Shown piece by piece: positions 10,339-20,269 of a DNA stretch of 64,000 bases (positions within the stretch are counted from its first letter, which is position 1; every line of letters begins with the position of its first letter). The notes beneath the pieces are model-generated. The model searched no databases, had not been told where the DNA came from, and was given only the letters and a program-made list of their open reading frames with translations. This DNA comes from Tectiglobus diatomicola. GTDB taxonomy: Bacteria; Pseudomonadota; Alphaproteobacteria; Rhizobiales; Hyphomicrobiaceae. The DNA lies in contig JAZDSJ010000008.1 of the NCBI GenBank assembly GCA_039583345.1, positions 1-64,000 of the forward strand, given 5' to 3'. The position numbers and the translations under genes are program-made.

Positions 10339-11787
10339 TTATAGTAATAGTACTTTCTCAGGATTCATAATATTTTGGGGGTCGAGAGCAATTTTTACTG
10401 CACGCATCATGTCAAGCTCGGTTTGGCTTTTATAATAAATATTTTCCGTAAGTCTGAGCTGACCAATTCCATGCTCAGCACTAATAGATCCGCCGAGATC
10501 AAAAACAATATCGTGTACCAAACGATTTATTACCTTGCGTTCCGAATGAAATGATAACGTCTTTGTCCATTCTTTGGGCTGCATTGGGTTGTAATGTATG
10601 TTACCGTCGCCGACATGTCCAAAAGCACAAAGTTGAATGTCTGGATATACCGCTAGCAAAGCTGAATTAGCACGTTCTATAAATTCCGCGATTTTTGATA
10701 TAGGAACGGAGATATCATGCTTGATACTCACGCCTACTAATTTCTGCGCTTCAGCAATATCTTCACGCATTTTCCAGAATCTTTCAGATTGCATACCAGA
10801 TAAGGCAATAATCGCGTCATCAACAAGACCTAATTCCATCGCTTTTTCGAGAACGTTAGAAAACGATTCTGACAACACATCAGGATTACCTTGGGCAGAC
10901 ACTTCACAAAGGACATACCAGGGATGCACGCTTTCCAAAGGATCATTGTGTTCCGGTAATCTTTCAATAACAAATTCTATAATTTTACGTTGCATTAGTT
11001 CAAAGCCAGAAATTAGATCACCCATGCTTGACTTAATATGTCCGAGTAATCTGACCGCATGCTCAGGCGATTTAACACCCAACCAAGCTGTTTCATGAGC
11101 CGTTGACTTTGGAAAAAGTCGCAAAACCGCCGCCGTAATAATACCCAGAGTACCCTCAGAGCCAATGAATAGGTGTTTCATGTCATAACCAGTATTGTCC
11201 TTGCGTAGCTCACCAAGACCCTGCCAAACCTCACCATTAGCAAGAACCACTTCAAGACCGAGAACAAGAGCGCGAGTATTGCCGTAGCGTAAAACCTGAG
11301 TACCTCCCGCATTTGTGGATAAATTGCCACCGATTTGACAAGAACCTTCTGCTCCTAAACTAAGAGGAAATAAGCGATCATTCTCTTCAGCTAGTTCTTG
11401 GATTTGCTTTAAAACAACACCGGCTTCTACCGTGATCGTATCATTAGTTACGTTAATATCTCGGACCTTATTTAAACGTGAAGTTGATAAAATAATCTCT
11501 CTCATATCATTATGAGGTTGGGAACCGCCAGTCAAACCAGTGTTACCACCCTGAGGAACAATAGCAATATTCATGCTTGCACACAGCCTAACAATTTCAG
11601 CTACCTCCTCAGTGTTTTTAGGACGAAGAACCAACGGAACATTACCAACGTAATCATCACGCCAACTGCGGCAGTACGGTGCTTTATCGCTTTCATGATC
11701 CAGATAACCAGCAGGACCAACTAGTGATTTCAAGCACTCTATAGTATTTTCATCAATACGACTGGTTGAGCGTACAGAGGCAGACAT
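10339..11787 (-). CDS. FAD-linked D-2-hydroxyacid dehydrogenase (GlcD/D2HGDH-like)
   Basis: A flavin-dependent dehydrogenase of the VAO/PCMH fold that oxidises a D-2-hydroxyacid such as D-lactate or D-2-hydroxyglutarate and feeds electrons to the respiratory chain. The FAD-binding half shows PQGGNTGLTGGS and the GGNLSTNAGG loop with GSEGTLGIIT; the C-terminal half has the metal/substrate motif HVGDGNIHYN and the terminal SAEHGIG. All are characteristic of the GlcD-type family, and the 482-residue length is normal. The FGHVGDGN arrangement and overall layout are closest to D-2-hydroxyglutarate or D-lactate dehydrogenases. No GlcE/GlcF partner is adjacent, favouring the stand-alone enzyme over glycolate oxidase. 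The exact substrate is not decidable from sequence. Confidence 0.87.
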   Translation of the reverse strand: MSASVRSTSRIDENTIECLKSLVGPAGYLDHESDKAPYCRSWRDDYVGNVPLVLRPKNTEEVAEIVRLCASMNIAIVPQGGNTGLTGGSQPHNDMREIILSTSRLNKVRDINVTNDTITVEAGVVLKQIQELAEENDRLFPLSLGAEGSCQIGGNLSTNAGGTQVLRYGNTRALVLGLEVVLANGEVWQGLGELRKDNTGYDMKHLFIGSEGTLGIITAAVLRLFPKSTAHETAWLGVKSPEHAVRLLGHIKSSMGDLISGFELMQRKIIEFVIERLPEHNDPLESVHPWYVLCEVSAQGNPDVLSESFSNVLEKAMELGLVDDAIIALSGMQSERFWKMREDIAEAQKLVGVSIKHDISVPISKIAEFIERANSALLAVYPDIQLCAFGHVGDGNIHYNPMQPKEWTKTLSFHSERKVINRLVHDIVFDLGGSISAEHGIGQLRLTENIYYKSQTELDMMRAVKIALDPQNIMNPEKVLLL

Positions 11788-12242
11788 TTTTAATTCCCTA
11801 TCGTGATAAAATGCCGATTATTAAATTACTTTCTACAAAATGGCCAGGAACTTACCACAACAAAAGATAGCAGTCGATATCAACATAATTTAGAATAGAC
11901 TAAGACTGTAACGTAATAAAGTGCGAAAACTCTAACCATAATATTAATTAATACCTTAAGGAGTATATTCCTGCCTTCTATTAAGTCGTAATGGCTTGTA
12001 ATACTTACTAGTGCAATAGTAAAGTCAGCTAAAAACGATGATGGCTAAATAATATAATAAAATTATTTTCAGAGATATTTACATATGTAGTATAATCAAT
12101 TCTGTGCTGGATACAGCTCACAACATAATTCTGTAATTGACATCCTTTACGGTTGCAAATGTTAGTGTCATAGTAGTTTACCATTAACAAAAGCCAATTT
12201 GTTATTTCCTAAATGTTATTTAAATAATGATTTTAATATACC
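11788..12242. other. Divergent intergenic region
   Basis: A 455-base gap between the leftward dehydrogenase and rightward rsmC, so it should carry promoters for both. A TATAAT lies at 12091-12096 facing rsmC, but the matching -35 (TTCAGA, 17 bases upstream) is poor. No RNA gene or reading frame was found. Confidence 0.45.
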
Positions 12243-13145
12243 ATGCTGAATGCCATATACGGTCAACCTCATCCCACTCTTATTAACGAAAATATAAAAA
12301 GGTTCCAAACATCACCGAGAGTACCAGGTGCTAAGCTATTGAGTAACTTTACAGAGGCAACACTCGATAGTATCGCAATATGTGCACCGGAAAACACTCT
12401 AGAGCGTCAATATGTGCTGGCACAAGGGATATTAGCTGTAAAACCCCAAGGCTCCATAATTGTACTTGCTGCTAATACAAAGGGTGGCACGCGTTTAGTT
12501 AAAGAGCTTAAAACACTAGGTTGTAACGTTGAGTGCAGTCATCGTCGTCATCACAAAATTGCTGTTTGCCATAGGCCTCATAGAGTCCAAAACTTTAATA
12601 AAGCATTGATATCTGGTTCACCAAGATATGACTTCAAATTAGGATTTTGGACGCAACCAGGACTGTTTAGCTGGAATCGGATTGATCCAGGAAGCTCCCT
12701 ACTTTTGAGCAAATTGCCACCGCTTTCAGGAGTTGGTGCAGATCTAGGTTGTGGTTACGGCATATTAGCAAAAGCTGTTGCAACAACAGGACGATGTAGA
12801 AAACTGACACTTATTGATCTAGATTTTCGAGCACTGGATATGTCGAAGCGCAACGTAAAGTCAGAGGCAATAGAGACTTGCTGGTCAGATATACGTTATC
12901 CCTTGAAAATCAATAATCTAGATTTTGTAATTACAAACCCGCCATTTCATGACAGAGGAATCGAGGATCGAACTCTAGGACACGCTTTTATTAGGCAAGC
13001 TGCTACCATATTGCGTCCTGGTGGTGTGTTATGGATGACAGCGAATAAACATTTACCATACGAAGAATTGCTAAACATTGTATTCAATAAGGTGATATTA
13101 ATAGCACAAAACAGATCTTATAAAATATTTAAAGCATTAAAATGA
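12243..13145 (+). CDS. rsmC: Class I SAM-dependent rRNA methyltransferase, RsmC-like
   Basis: Likely 16S rRNA guanine-N2 methyltransferase acting on the small subunit (G1207 in E. coli numbering). The protein has the RsmC two-domain plan: a degenerate N-terminal methyltransferase-like domain (about 1-125) and a functional C-terminal domain with the SAM loop GADLGCGYG and the catalytic TNPPFHDRG motif typical of N-methyltransferases acting on guanine. At 300 residues it is a little shorter than E. coli RsmC. It overlaps rsuA by four bases (ATGA), so the two 16S modification genes are translationally coupled. No strong ribosome-binding site precedes the ATG. RlmG is the main alternative in this superfamily; coupling to rsuA supports a 16S target. 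Confidence 0.8.
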   Translation: MLNAIYGQPHPTLINENIKRFQTSPRVPGAKLLSNFTEATLDSIAICAPENTLERQYVLAQGILAVKPQGSIIVLAANTKGGTRLVKELKTLGCNVECSHRRHHKIAVCHRPHRVQNFNKALISGSPRYDFKLGFWTQPGLFSWNRIDPGSSLLLSKLPPLSGVGADLGCGYGILAKAVATTGRCRKLTLIDLDFRALDMSKRNVKSEAIETCWSDIRYPLKINNLDFVITNPPFHDRGIEDRTLGHAFIRQAATILRPGGVLWMTANKHLPYEELLNIVFNKVILIAQNRSYKIFKALK

Positions 13146-13930
13146 ATAAATCATATATTGCATCGCTGCGTCTTGATCGCCTAATGGGAAATCTTGGTTA
13201 TGGAACACGTAAACACATTAAAGCACTCGCAAAAGCCGGACGCATAAAACTTGACGGCACACCTTTGAATAACGCAGCCACCAAAGTTGCAATTACTAAG
13301 GATCTAACTTCTCGACTTTTAATCGAAGGAGAGAAAATCGACCCACTGCCAGGATTAGTTTTGCTCATGAACAAGCCAACAGGTATGACTTGCAGCCACA
13401 AGGAGGAAGGTGCAAAAGTATATGATTTACTTCCATCTCGCTGGCGAGCTCGCAAAATAAAAATTTCAACAGTTGGGCGCCTTGATAAAAATACATCTGG
13501 TTTACTACTCTTAACAGATAATGGAGTTTTGTCACACAAAATAATTGCGCCTAGGCATAAACTAGCAAAACGCTACCGTGTAACTTTAGCACGCCCTCTA
13601 ATTGGCCATGAAGCTGATGTATTTGCATCAGGGCGTCTTACTTTAAAAGGAGATAACAAGCCACTACTTCCGGCATTACTAGAAGTTGATAACTCTGAAT
13701 ATACAGGTACAACACTAGTCAAGCAGTGTACAAATACTAAACCAATTGTGTCTTTAACAATTTATGAAGGTCGCTATCACCAAATACGCCGTATGTTCTC
13801 TGCTTTAGGTAATCATGTTGAGTCTCTACATAGAGAATGCTTAGGTGGATTAGTTTTACCAAACAATTTGAAGGCGGCTAATTATCGCTTATTAAATGAT
13901 AATGATATAGCTGCTATTTTTTGTGAATAG
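13142..13930 (+). CDS. rsuA: 16S rRNA pseudouridine synthase, RsuA family
   Basis: Converts a uridine in 16S rRNA (U516 in E. coli) to pseudouridine. An S4 RNA-binding domain occupies about residues 8-65, followed by the RsuA/RluB/E/F catalytic domain with the active-site motif VGRLDKNTSGLL, whose aspartate is the nucleophile, and the later GRYHQIRRMF motif of the same family. The start ATG overlaps the rsmC stop by four bases. Length, 262 residues, is slightly longer than RsuA. Sequence alone separates RsuA from RluB/RluE/RluF only tentatively; the MNKPTGMTCS and CLGGL segments and the 16S methyltransferase partner favour RsuA. Confidence 0.85.
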   Translation: MNKSYIASLRLDRLMGNLGYGTRKHIKALAKAGRIKLDGTPLNNAATKVAITKDLTSRLLIEGEKIDPLPGLVLLMNKPTGMTCSHKEEGAKVYDLLPSRWRARKIKISTVGRLDKNTSGLLLLTDNGVLSHKIIAPRHKLAKRYRVTLARPLIGHEADVFASGRLTLKGDNKPLLPALLEVDNSEYTGTTLVKQCTNTKPIVSLTIYEGRYHQIRRMFSALGNHVESLHRECLGGLVLPNNLKAANYRLLNDNDIAAIFCE

Positions 13931-14066
13931 AAATCAGATAGAAAGAACAAAAGTTTTCTAGCAAAACAATACATCTTAGAATTTTAGCTCGCGTCCTGTA
14001 GCTTCCACTTTCTAGCAGAATTTTATAGCTTTTGTGTACTATAAAGTAGAAGTCGATTTTTTTTGG

Positions 14067-14099
14067 TTGACAGCTATACATTACCAAGGAATATCTTGG
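14067..14099 (+). promoter_or_regulatory. Candidate valS promoter -35 and leader inverted repeat
   Basis: A perfect TTGACA (14067-14072) lies about 60 bases before valS, but the hexamer 17 bases further on (AATATC) is a poor -10. Directly overlapping it is an inverted repeat, CCAAG at 14084-14088 and CTTGG at 14095-14099, about 34 bases before the valS start. It could be an operator or a leader hairpin, or chance. Confidence 0.3.
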
Positions 14100-14132
14100 C
14101 TCAAATAATTACGAATGCAGTTTTAGGCTCAA

Positions 14133-16916
14133 ATGTTAGATAAAAATTACCAGCCATCAGAAATCGAAGCACGAATTTATGCAAAGTGGGAACAAAATAA
14201 TGTTTTCAGTGCAGGCCGTTCAGATCGTGCAAATGCACTTCCCTATACTGTTGTTATTCCACCCCCAAATGTAACTGGCTCACTTCACATGGGGCATGCA
14301 CTAAATAACACTTTACAAGACATACTATGTCGCTTCGAACGAATGCGCGGCCGTGATGTTCTTTGGCAACCCGGTACAGACCACGCTGGTATTGCAACTC
14401 AGATGGTAGTCACTAGACAGCTGGCCGAAAAACAAATTGATTATCGAGCCTTAGGCCGTAAAAAATTCATCAGTGAGGTTTGGAATTGGAAAGAAGAATC
14501 CGGTAATACGATTATTACTCAATTGAAACGTCTAGGTACATCATGTGATTGGTCTCGTGAGCGCTTTACAATGGATGCCGGGTTATCTCAGGCAGTGCTC
14601 AAGGTGTTCGTTGATCTTTATAACGACGGCCTAATATACAAAGACAAACGTCTTGTTAATTGGGATCCAACATTCGAATCGGCAATATCGGATTTAGAGG
14701 TTGAATCACGTAATCACACAGGCACATTTAAATGGTCTTTCGATAATCGTAATAGCGAAGGACAACCTGTTGAATTTAATACGACTGCATTTGGTAAAAC
14801 TCTTGATCGCGATCCAAGCGGCCACATGTATTATTTGCGCTATCCTCTAGCTAACATTACTTATGATAGCAAAAATCCTGCGACTTATTTAATAGTTGGA
14901 ACAACACGTCCGGAAACAATACTCGGTGACACAGGCGTTGCAATACATCCTCATAATGCCAAACTGTGTAAGTTTATTGGTAAGTACGTTGCACTCCCGC
15001 TCACGGATCGTGTGATTCCGATTATAAGTGATACGTACGCTGATCCGGAAAAAGGCACCGGGGCTGTAAAAATTACTCCCGCCCATGACTTTAACGATTG
15101 GGAGGTTGGTAAACGAGCTAAATTAGACGTTATTAACATTCTTGATAAAAAAGGTCGACTGAATGATAGCGTAAGCGTAGCCTACAGAGGGCTTAATCGT
15201 TTAGAAGCGCGAAAGAAAGTAGTTGCTGATTTGGCCGCCTTAGGATTACTGGATAAAATAGAACCTCATACCCACTCCGTTCCTCATGCACAACGCGGTG
15301 ATGCAATCATTGAACCCTGGCTCACGAGTCAATGGTATGTTGATACCACATCTCTAGCATTACCAGCATTAGAGGCGGTTAGAACCGGCAAAACTAAATT
15401 TCATCCTAAAAAATATGAGGCCGATTATTTTCGGTGGCTGGAGAATATTCAACCTTGGTGCATTTCTCGACAACTATGGTGGGGACATCAGATACCTGCC
15501 TGGTATGGGCCGGATGATAAAGTTTTTGTTGCTCTTAATGAAGAGACCGCTATTAAGATGGCAACGGAGTACTATGGCAGAGTCGTAGAACTAATACGGG
15601 ATGAGGATGTTCTTGACACATGGTTCTCGTCTGGTCTTTGGGCTTTCTCTACATTGGGATGGCCAAACGAAACTCCTGATGAGGTTAGACGATATTATCC
15701 TACCAATTGCCTGGTTACTGCCTTTGACATAATCTTCTTTTGGGTTGCGCGAATGATGATGCAATCTTTACATTTTATGGGAGATGTTCCATTTCGCAAT
15801 ATATACATCCACGGCCTAGTTCGTGATGAGAAGGGTCGCAAAATGTCCAAGTCGATCGGTAACGTAATCGATCCACTTGAACTCATTGATCAATACGGTG
15901 CAGATGCTCTACGATTTACGCTTGCTGCCTTAGCTACGCAGGGACGTGATGTCAAACTCACTAAGCGTCGAGTAGTGGGTTATCGGAATTTTGTTACTAA
16001 ACTATGGAACGCTGCCCGCTTTGCTGAAATGAATGAATGTGTAACAGTAGAGGGTTTTACACCAAAATCAGCGGAGCATACGGTTAACCAATGGATTGCT
16101 GGTGAGACAGAGCGCACTATTAAATCTATAACTTCAGCTTTAGAAGTTTATCGGTTTAACGATGCAGCAAACGAGGTATATGACTTTGTTTGGGGCGTGT
16201 TCTGCGATTGGTATTTAGAATTGATCAAGCCAATTTTGAATGGCGATGATACGGACTCGATAATAGAAACTCGTGCAATGGCAGCTTGGGTGCGTGATCA
16301 GATCCTTAAAATGCTGCACCCTTTCATGCCATTCATTACAGAAGAGTTATGGGAGCGAGTAAGCGAACATGGTCCAAAACGTGAGGGCCTACTCGCTTTA
16401 TCGGAGTGGCCAGACTTAAATGATTTGTCGGACGAGCACGCGGCCGCAGAAATTGGCTGGGTTATACGACTAGTAAGCGAAGTACGTTCTGTTCGATCCG
16501 AAATGAATGTGCCAGCCCATGCTAAGATTACTTTAGAACTTGTAGATCCCACTTGCATCGATCGTAAGCGTGGACAGCGTCACCAAGAGACAATTGAAAG
16601 AATGGCGCGCTTGGACCATCTCTCTTTCGTTACCACAGCCTCATCTGGCAGCGCTGCTATTGTCTTCGATGAGACAACTGCAGCATTGCCGTTGGAAGGG
16701 GTGATTGATATGAAGGCAGAGCGCTCGCGTTTGCATAAGGAAATTGAAAAATCACGTTCTGAAATTGCTAAAGTAAGAGCAAAACTAGCTAATCCTGGTT
16801 TTATGGCAAAAGCACCAGAAGCTGTAGTCGAAGAAAATCGTGATCGTCAGTCTGACTTTGAAGACCAAGTCAGGCGTTTTGAGATAGCCCTAGAACGATT
16901 AGATAAAGCAATGTAA
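14133..16916 (+). CDS. valS: Valine--tRNA ligase
   Basis: Charges tRNA-Val with valine. It is a class I synthetase with the HIGH-type motif HMGH at residues 52-55 (within PPPNVTGSLHMGH), the connective-peptide editing domain including TTRPETILGDTGV, the KMSKS loop near residue 570, an anticodon-binding domain with FMPFITEELWERV, and the C-terminal coiled-coil tRNA arm (about 855-925) that distinguishes ValRS from IleRS. At 927 residues it is complete. Base composition is visibly less AT-rich than the surroundings, as expected for a strongly conserved, well-expressed gene. It appears to be a single-gene transcript; a hairpin with a T-run lies 260 bases downstream. Confidence 0.98.
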   Translation: MLDKNYQPSEIEARIYAKWEQNNVFSAGRSDRANALPYTVVIPPPNVTGSLHMGHALNNTLQDILCRFERMRGRDVLWQPGTDHAGIATQMVVTRQLAEKQIDYRALGRKKFISEVWNWKEESGNTIITQLKRLGTSCDWSRERFTMDAGLSQAVLKVFVDLYNDGLIYKDKRLVNWDPTFESAISDLEVESRNHTGTFKWSFDNRNSEGQPVEFNTTAFGKTLDRDPSGHMYYLRYPLANITYDSKNPATYLIVGTTRPETILGDTGVAIHPHNAKLCKFIGKYVALPLTDRVIPIISDTYADPEKGTGAVKITPAHDFNDWEVGKRAKLDVINILDKKGRLNDSVSVAYRGLNRLEARKKVVADLAALGLLDKIEPHTHSVPHAQRGDAIIEPWLTSQWYVDTTSLALPALEAVRTGKTKFHPKKYEADYFRWLENIQPWCISRQLWWGHQIPAWYGPDDKVFVALNEETAIKMATEYYGRVVELIRDEDVLDTWFSSGLWAFSTLGWPNETPDEVRRYYPTNCLVTAFDIIFFWVARMMMQSLHFMGDVPFRNIYIHGLVRDEKGRKMSKSIGNVIDPLELIDQYGADALRFTLAALATQGRDVKLTKRRVVGYRNFVTKLWNAARFAEMNECVTVEGFTPKSAEHTVNQWIAGETERTIKSITSALEVYRFNDAANEVYDFVWGVFCDWYLELIKPILNGDDTDSIIETRAMAAWVRDQILKMLHPFMPFITEELWERVSEHGPKREGLLALSEWPDLNDLSDEHAAAEIGWVIRLVSEVRSVRSEMNVPAHAKITLELVDPTCIDRKRGQRHQETIERMARLDHLSFVTTASSGSAAIVFDETTAALPLEGVIDMKAERSRLHKEIEKSRSEIAKVRAKLANPGFMAKAPEAVVEENRDRQSDFEDQVRRFEIALERLDKAM

Positions 16917-17307
16917 TTTTATACATTAAGCTTAGTGAAAAAACTTATCGCTTATGATGCTTCAACATTTGAACGTTACTAATTACCCACAATGGTAGGA
17001 GATTCATTTTATTATTAATAGCATGTGGATTACGCATAACACCTCTGGCACCTCCTAAATTCTCCGAAGTAATGAATTACTTATGTTTCAGTTTAACTAT
17101 GTCGTTGTTTTATGCAATATCCTGTAATTATTATTAACTAGAACCAAATATCTCAAGATTATCAAATAGTATAATTCAAGGAAAACTCCTTGGTTTTTTG
17201 AAATAAAATAAATCAGATGTTATACTGGTTATAAATGTTTAGCCTATTGAGATCAGAAAACACTACTCCAGAGCAAATAATTTTATCGCTAAATTTATGT
17301 CGATAGT
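16917..17307. other. Gap between valS and the ABC-F gene
   Basis: A 391-base gap containing a good rho-independent terminator at 17177-17199. The 260 bases between the valS stop and that terminator hold no readable protein; they are either a long 3' untranslated region or what is left of a lost distal gene or small RNA. The last 100 bases should carry the promoter of the ABC-F gene. Confidence 0.5.
17177..17199 (+). terminator. Rho-independent terminator downstream of valS
   Basis: Stem CAAGGA (17177-17182), loop AAAC, complementary TCCTTG (17187-17192), then a G and a run of six T (17194-17199). The six-base stem with a compact loop and T-run is the clearest terminator in the first third of the window. 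Confidence 0.65.
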
Positions 17308-19206
17308 ATGTTACACATCAAGGAATTAACATATCGTCTCGGTAGCCAATTACTATTAGACAATGCATCAGTTCGCATCCCAACTGGACACAAAGTTGGG
17401 CTAGTTGGTTGCAACGGTGCGGGAAAATCAACTTTATTAAAACTTATAACTGGTGATCTCAATTCAGAAAGCGGAGAAATCACATTATCCAAGAACTGCC
17501 GAATTGGTTACGTTAAACAAGAAGCTCCTCGCGGGTGTGACAGCCTGATTGAATGGGTTTTATCTGCAGATAAAGAGCGTAGAGCCCTTCTAGCTGAAGC
17601 CGAAACAGCAAAAGATCCGAAACGCATTGCTGACATCCAATTGCACCTCAACAGTATTGATGCCCACGCAGCACCCTCGCGTGCCTCACAAATTCTTGCT
17701 GGCCTAGGCTTTGATGAAACTGCACAAAATCGTGCCTGCAGTACTTTCTCTGGTGGCTGGCGAATGCGCGGCGCTCTTGCTGCAATACTCTTTCTGCAAC
17801 CGGAATTATTGTTACTAGATGAGCCTACAAATTATCTTGACCTATCAGGTGCGTTATGGCTTGAAAATTATCTGCGCACTTATCCGCATACAGTTTTAAT
17901 AGTTAGTCATGATCGTAACTTTCTTAACCGTGCAGTATCATTCATCTTACACCTGGAATGTGCACGTCTTAGTCTGTACACCGGTAATTATGATGATTTT
18001 GAAAAAAAGAAGTGCCTGCAACGACAAATAGATCTAGGCCTTAAAAAAAAGCAAGACAACGAACGACGTCGTATTAACGCTTTTATAGATCGTTTTCGAG
18101 CTAAAGCAACCAAGGCGACACAAGCTAAGAGTCGACTTAAAACATTATCACGCATGAAACCAATAGCAGTTCAAGTAGAAGATACCGTCGCTAAATTTTC
18201 ATTTAGAGCACCAAATAAACTCATTGCTAACCCTTTGTTGCAGCTTAAAAATGTGGCTGCCGGTTATAAAAGGGATACACCTATTTTAGACAATCTGACA
18301 TTACGGATCAATAATGATGACCGGATTGCATTGCTAGGTCATAACGGAAGTGGCAAATCCACACTTGCTAAACTCATCACTGGTCGGTTGAAACCGTTTA
18401 ACGGTCATGTGATAAGACATTGCAATACAAAGATTGGTTATTTCGCGCAGCATCAAATGGACGAACTCGAAAGTAATCTTTGCCCATATGATTACATAAC
18501 AGAGCTAATGCCAGACGCATCTGAAACGCAACGTCGAGCTAAGTTTGGTGCTTTTGGATTTGGAGTAGAGAAAATTAACAATAAATGCAGCAGTTTGTCG
18601 GGAGGTGAGAGAGCTCGCCTATTACTTATAATTGCTGCTTTTCATAGTCCTCACGTATTCGTCCTAGACGAACCAACAAACCACTTGGACATAAAGAGTA
18701 GACAGGCATTAATCCAGGGACTTAACGATTACAGAGGCGCTGTGATACTAATAAGCCATGATAGATATCTAATTGAATCCTGCGCTGAGTATTTATGGTT
18801 AGTACGTGATGGTAGTGTTTTTCCGTTTGATGGTGATATGGATGATTATTGTAGCTTTCTGACTAATACGAGTCAGTATAATAAATATATGAAAAGTAAA
18901 TCTCCTAAAATATTACCACAGCGCAAAGAAACAAGACTGGAGCAACGCCGAATTGAAGCGAAATGCCGAGCCCAGCTATTACCTATCAAAAAAATACTCC
19001 ATTCATTAGAGTCAAACATAAAAATTATGATTACCAAGATTGCTGACATAGATACAGAATTAAGTAACGGCTCGCTTTACACGAGTAATACAAAGCGTGC
19101 TCAGCAACTTTCAATTGAGCGCGGTAGGATCAAAAAAGAATTGGAACAGGCTGAAGTTGAGTGGGTGAATACGATGGAAAACTATGAAAATTTGACAAAA
19201 AATTAA
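17308..19206 (+). CDS. ABC-F family ATPase (Uup/YheS-type)
   Basis: A soluble ABC-F protein with two ATPase domains and no membrane part; such proteins act on the ribosome or in nucleic-acid transactions. Domain 1 has Walker A GCNGAGKST (residues 34-42), signature FSGGWRMR and Walker B LLLLDEPTNYLD; domain 2 has GHNGSGKST, LSGGERARL and VFVLDEPTNHLD. Both catalytic glutamates are intact. The inter-domain linker is rich in Arg and Lys (about residues 240-295), as expected for the P-site tRNA interaction motif. A C-terminal helical, charged segment (about 535-630) looks like a coiled coil. Length 632 matches Uup/YheS rather than EttA (about 555). The gene converges on cbiB with 67 bases between them. 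Confidence 0.9.
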   Translation: MLHIKELTYRLGSQLLLDNASVRIPTGHKVGLVGCNGAGKSTLLKLITGDLNSESGEITLSKNCRIGYVKQEAPRGCDSLIEWVLSADKERRALLAEAETAKDPKRIADIQLHLNSIDAHAAPSRASQILAGLGFDETAQNRACSTFSGGWRMRGALAAILFLQPELLLLDEPTNYLDLSGALWLENYLRTYPHTVLIVSHDRNFLNRAVSFILHLECARLSLYTGNYDDFEKKKCLQRQIDLGLKKKQDNERRRINAFIDRFRAKATKATQAKSRLKTLSRMKPIAVQVEDTVAKFSFRAPNKLIANPLLQLKNVAAGYKRDTPILDNLTLRINNDDRIALLGHNGSGKSTLAKLITGRLKPFNGHVIRHCNTKIGYFAQHQMDELESNLCPYDYITELMPDASETQRRAKFGAFGFGVEKINNKCSSLSGGERARLLLIIAAFHSPHVFVLDEPTNHLDIKSRQALIQGLNDYRGAVILISHDRYLIESCAEYLWLVRDGSVFPFDGDMDDYCSFLTNTSQYNKYMKSKSPKILPQRKETRLEQRRIEAKCRAQLLPIKKILHSLESNIKIMITKIADIDTELSNGSLYTSNTKRAQQLSIERGRIKKELEQAEVEWVNTMENYENLTKN

Positions 19207-19273
19207 ATATTTTTAAAATTAGTCGCATTTTGATTACTTGCAAATATTAGAACAACAAATCATGAATCAATAT

Positions 19274-20269
19274 TTACAACAATCGTAGAAGAGCAAAACC
19301 TGCAACAAACAAAGCCATCGTAAAAGTAGCGCGCACCATGATGTGCAATGCATTAGTAATATCAGTAGGGTTAGCACTTTTTCGACACACATAATTTATC
19401 CATTGGTATCTAATTTGCTCTTTACCGTAAATACGAGGCCCACCTAATGCTAATCCGATAGCTCCAGCCATAGCTGATTCAGGCCACCCTGCATTTGGAG
19501 AAGGGTGTTTTCTAGAATCGCTCCATGCACTTCTGAGTGCATTCATACCAGAAAAATCCGTAAAAATTGATGTAAAAATTATTAGACCTGCGGCCAATCG
19601 TGCGGGCACGAAATTTACTATATCGTCTGAACGTGCAGCGGCCCAACCGAAAAAAATATAGCGTGATGTACGATAGCCTATCATACTATCGGCAGTATTT
19701 ATTATCTTATAGGTTAGAATGCCTGGTAGTCCAGCTATGAGATACCATAAAGTAGGTGCTACAACACCATCTGAAAAATTTTCTGCTGTGCTTTCGATAG
19801 CAGCACGGCACACAGCCGCATCGTCAAGCATTAAAGTATTGCGCCCCACTATTGCAGATACTGCCTTACGCGCTCCGTTTAGTCCGGTGCACTCAAATGC
19901 AAGCTTCACAGCATCGACGTGCTCATAAAGACTTCGTGCTGAAAGCAATATCGCAACCAGGATAATTTCTACAGTCATTAAGACTAGGAAATCACTAAAT
20001 TGCCATATTAGAGTTATTATCATGCCAAAACTAGCAGCAGTGAAAATCCAGAATGTTAAAGCGATTACTCCCAAGAGGCGATTATACCAGTTTGGATTCC
20101 TATCACAATTAAAGTTTTTATCTATAGCTGTAATCAGATAGCCCATGATAACTACGGGATGTGGGAAGCGACTCCAAATCCAGTTGGGTTCTCCAAGAAA
20201 ACCGTCTAAAGCTAAAGCCAATAATAAAATTATAGCTGCGTGTTCAGTAATTAACATAGCAGATCTCAT
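19274..20269 (-). CDS. cbiB: Adenosylcobinamide-phosphate synthase CbiB (CobD)
   Basis: Membrane enzyme that attaches (R)-1-aminopropan-2-ol phosphate to adenosylcobyric acid, forming adenosylcobinamide phosphate. The protein is hydrophobic with about five membrane segments and carries family signatures: the N-terminal ALDGFLGEPNWIWSRFPHPVV, here split by eye into LDGFLGEP and RFPHPVV, the central STAENFSDGVVAP and the SPNAGWPESAMAGAIG motif. At 331 residues it is complete. Its ATG overlaps the cobC stop by four bases (ATGA), so the two are coupled, which is logical because CobC makes the aminopropanol phosphate that CbiB uses. It is called CobD in Pseudomonas denitrificans nomenclature and CbiB in Salmonella. 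Confidence 0.94.
   Translation of the reverse strand: MRSAMLITEHAAIILLLALALDGFLGEPNWIWSRFPHPVVIMGYLITAIDKNFNCDRNPNWYNRLLGVIALTFWIFTAASFGMIITLIWQFSDFLVLMTVEIILVAILLSARSLYEHVDAVKLAFECTGLNGARKAVSAIVGRNTLMLDDAAVCRAAIESTAENFSDGVVAPTLWYLIAGLPGILTYKIINTADSMIGYRTSRYIFFGWAAARSDDIVNFVPARLAAGLIIFTSIFTDFSGMNALRSAWSDSRKHPSPNAGWPESAMAGAIGLALGGPRIYGKEQIRYQWINYVCRKSANPTDITNALHIMVRATFTMALFVAGFALLRLL

Noticed and set aside
10637..11098. 153-residue open frame antisense to the FAD dehydrogenase
   Set aside because: A shadow of the coding strand with no ribosome-binding site or recognisable motif.
12068..12096. Promoter for rsmC with TATAAT at 12091
   Set aside because: The -35 hexamer is poor and AT-rich DNA produces TATAAT by chance often; not listed as a separate promoter.
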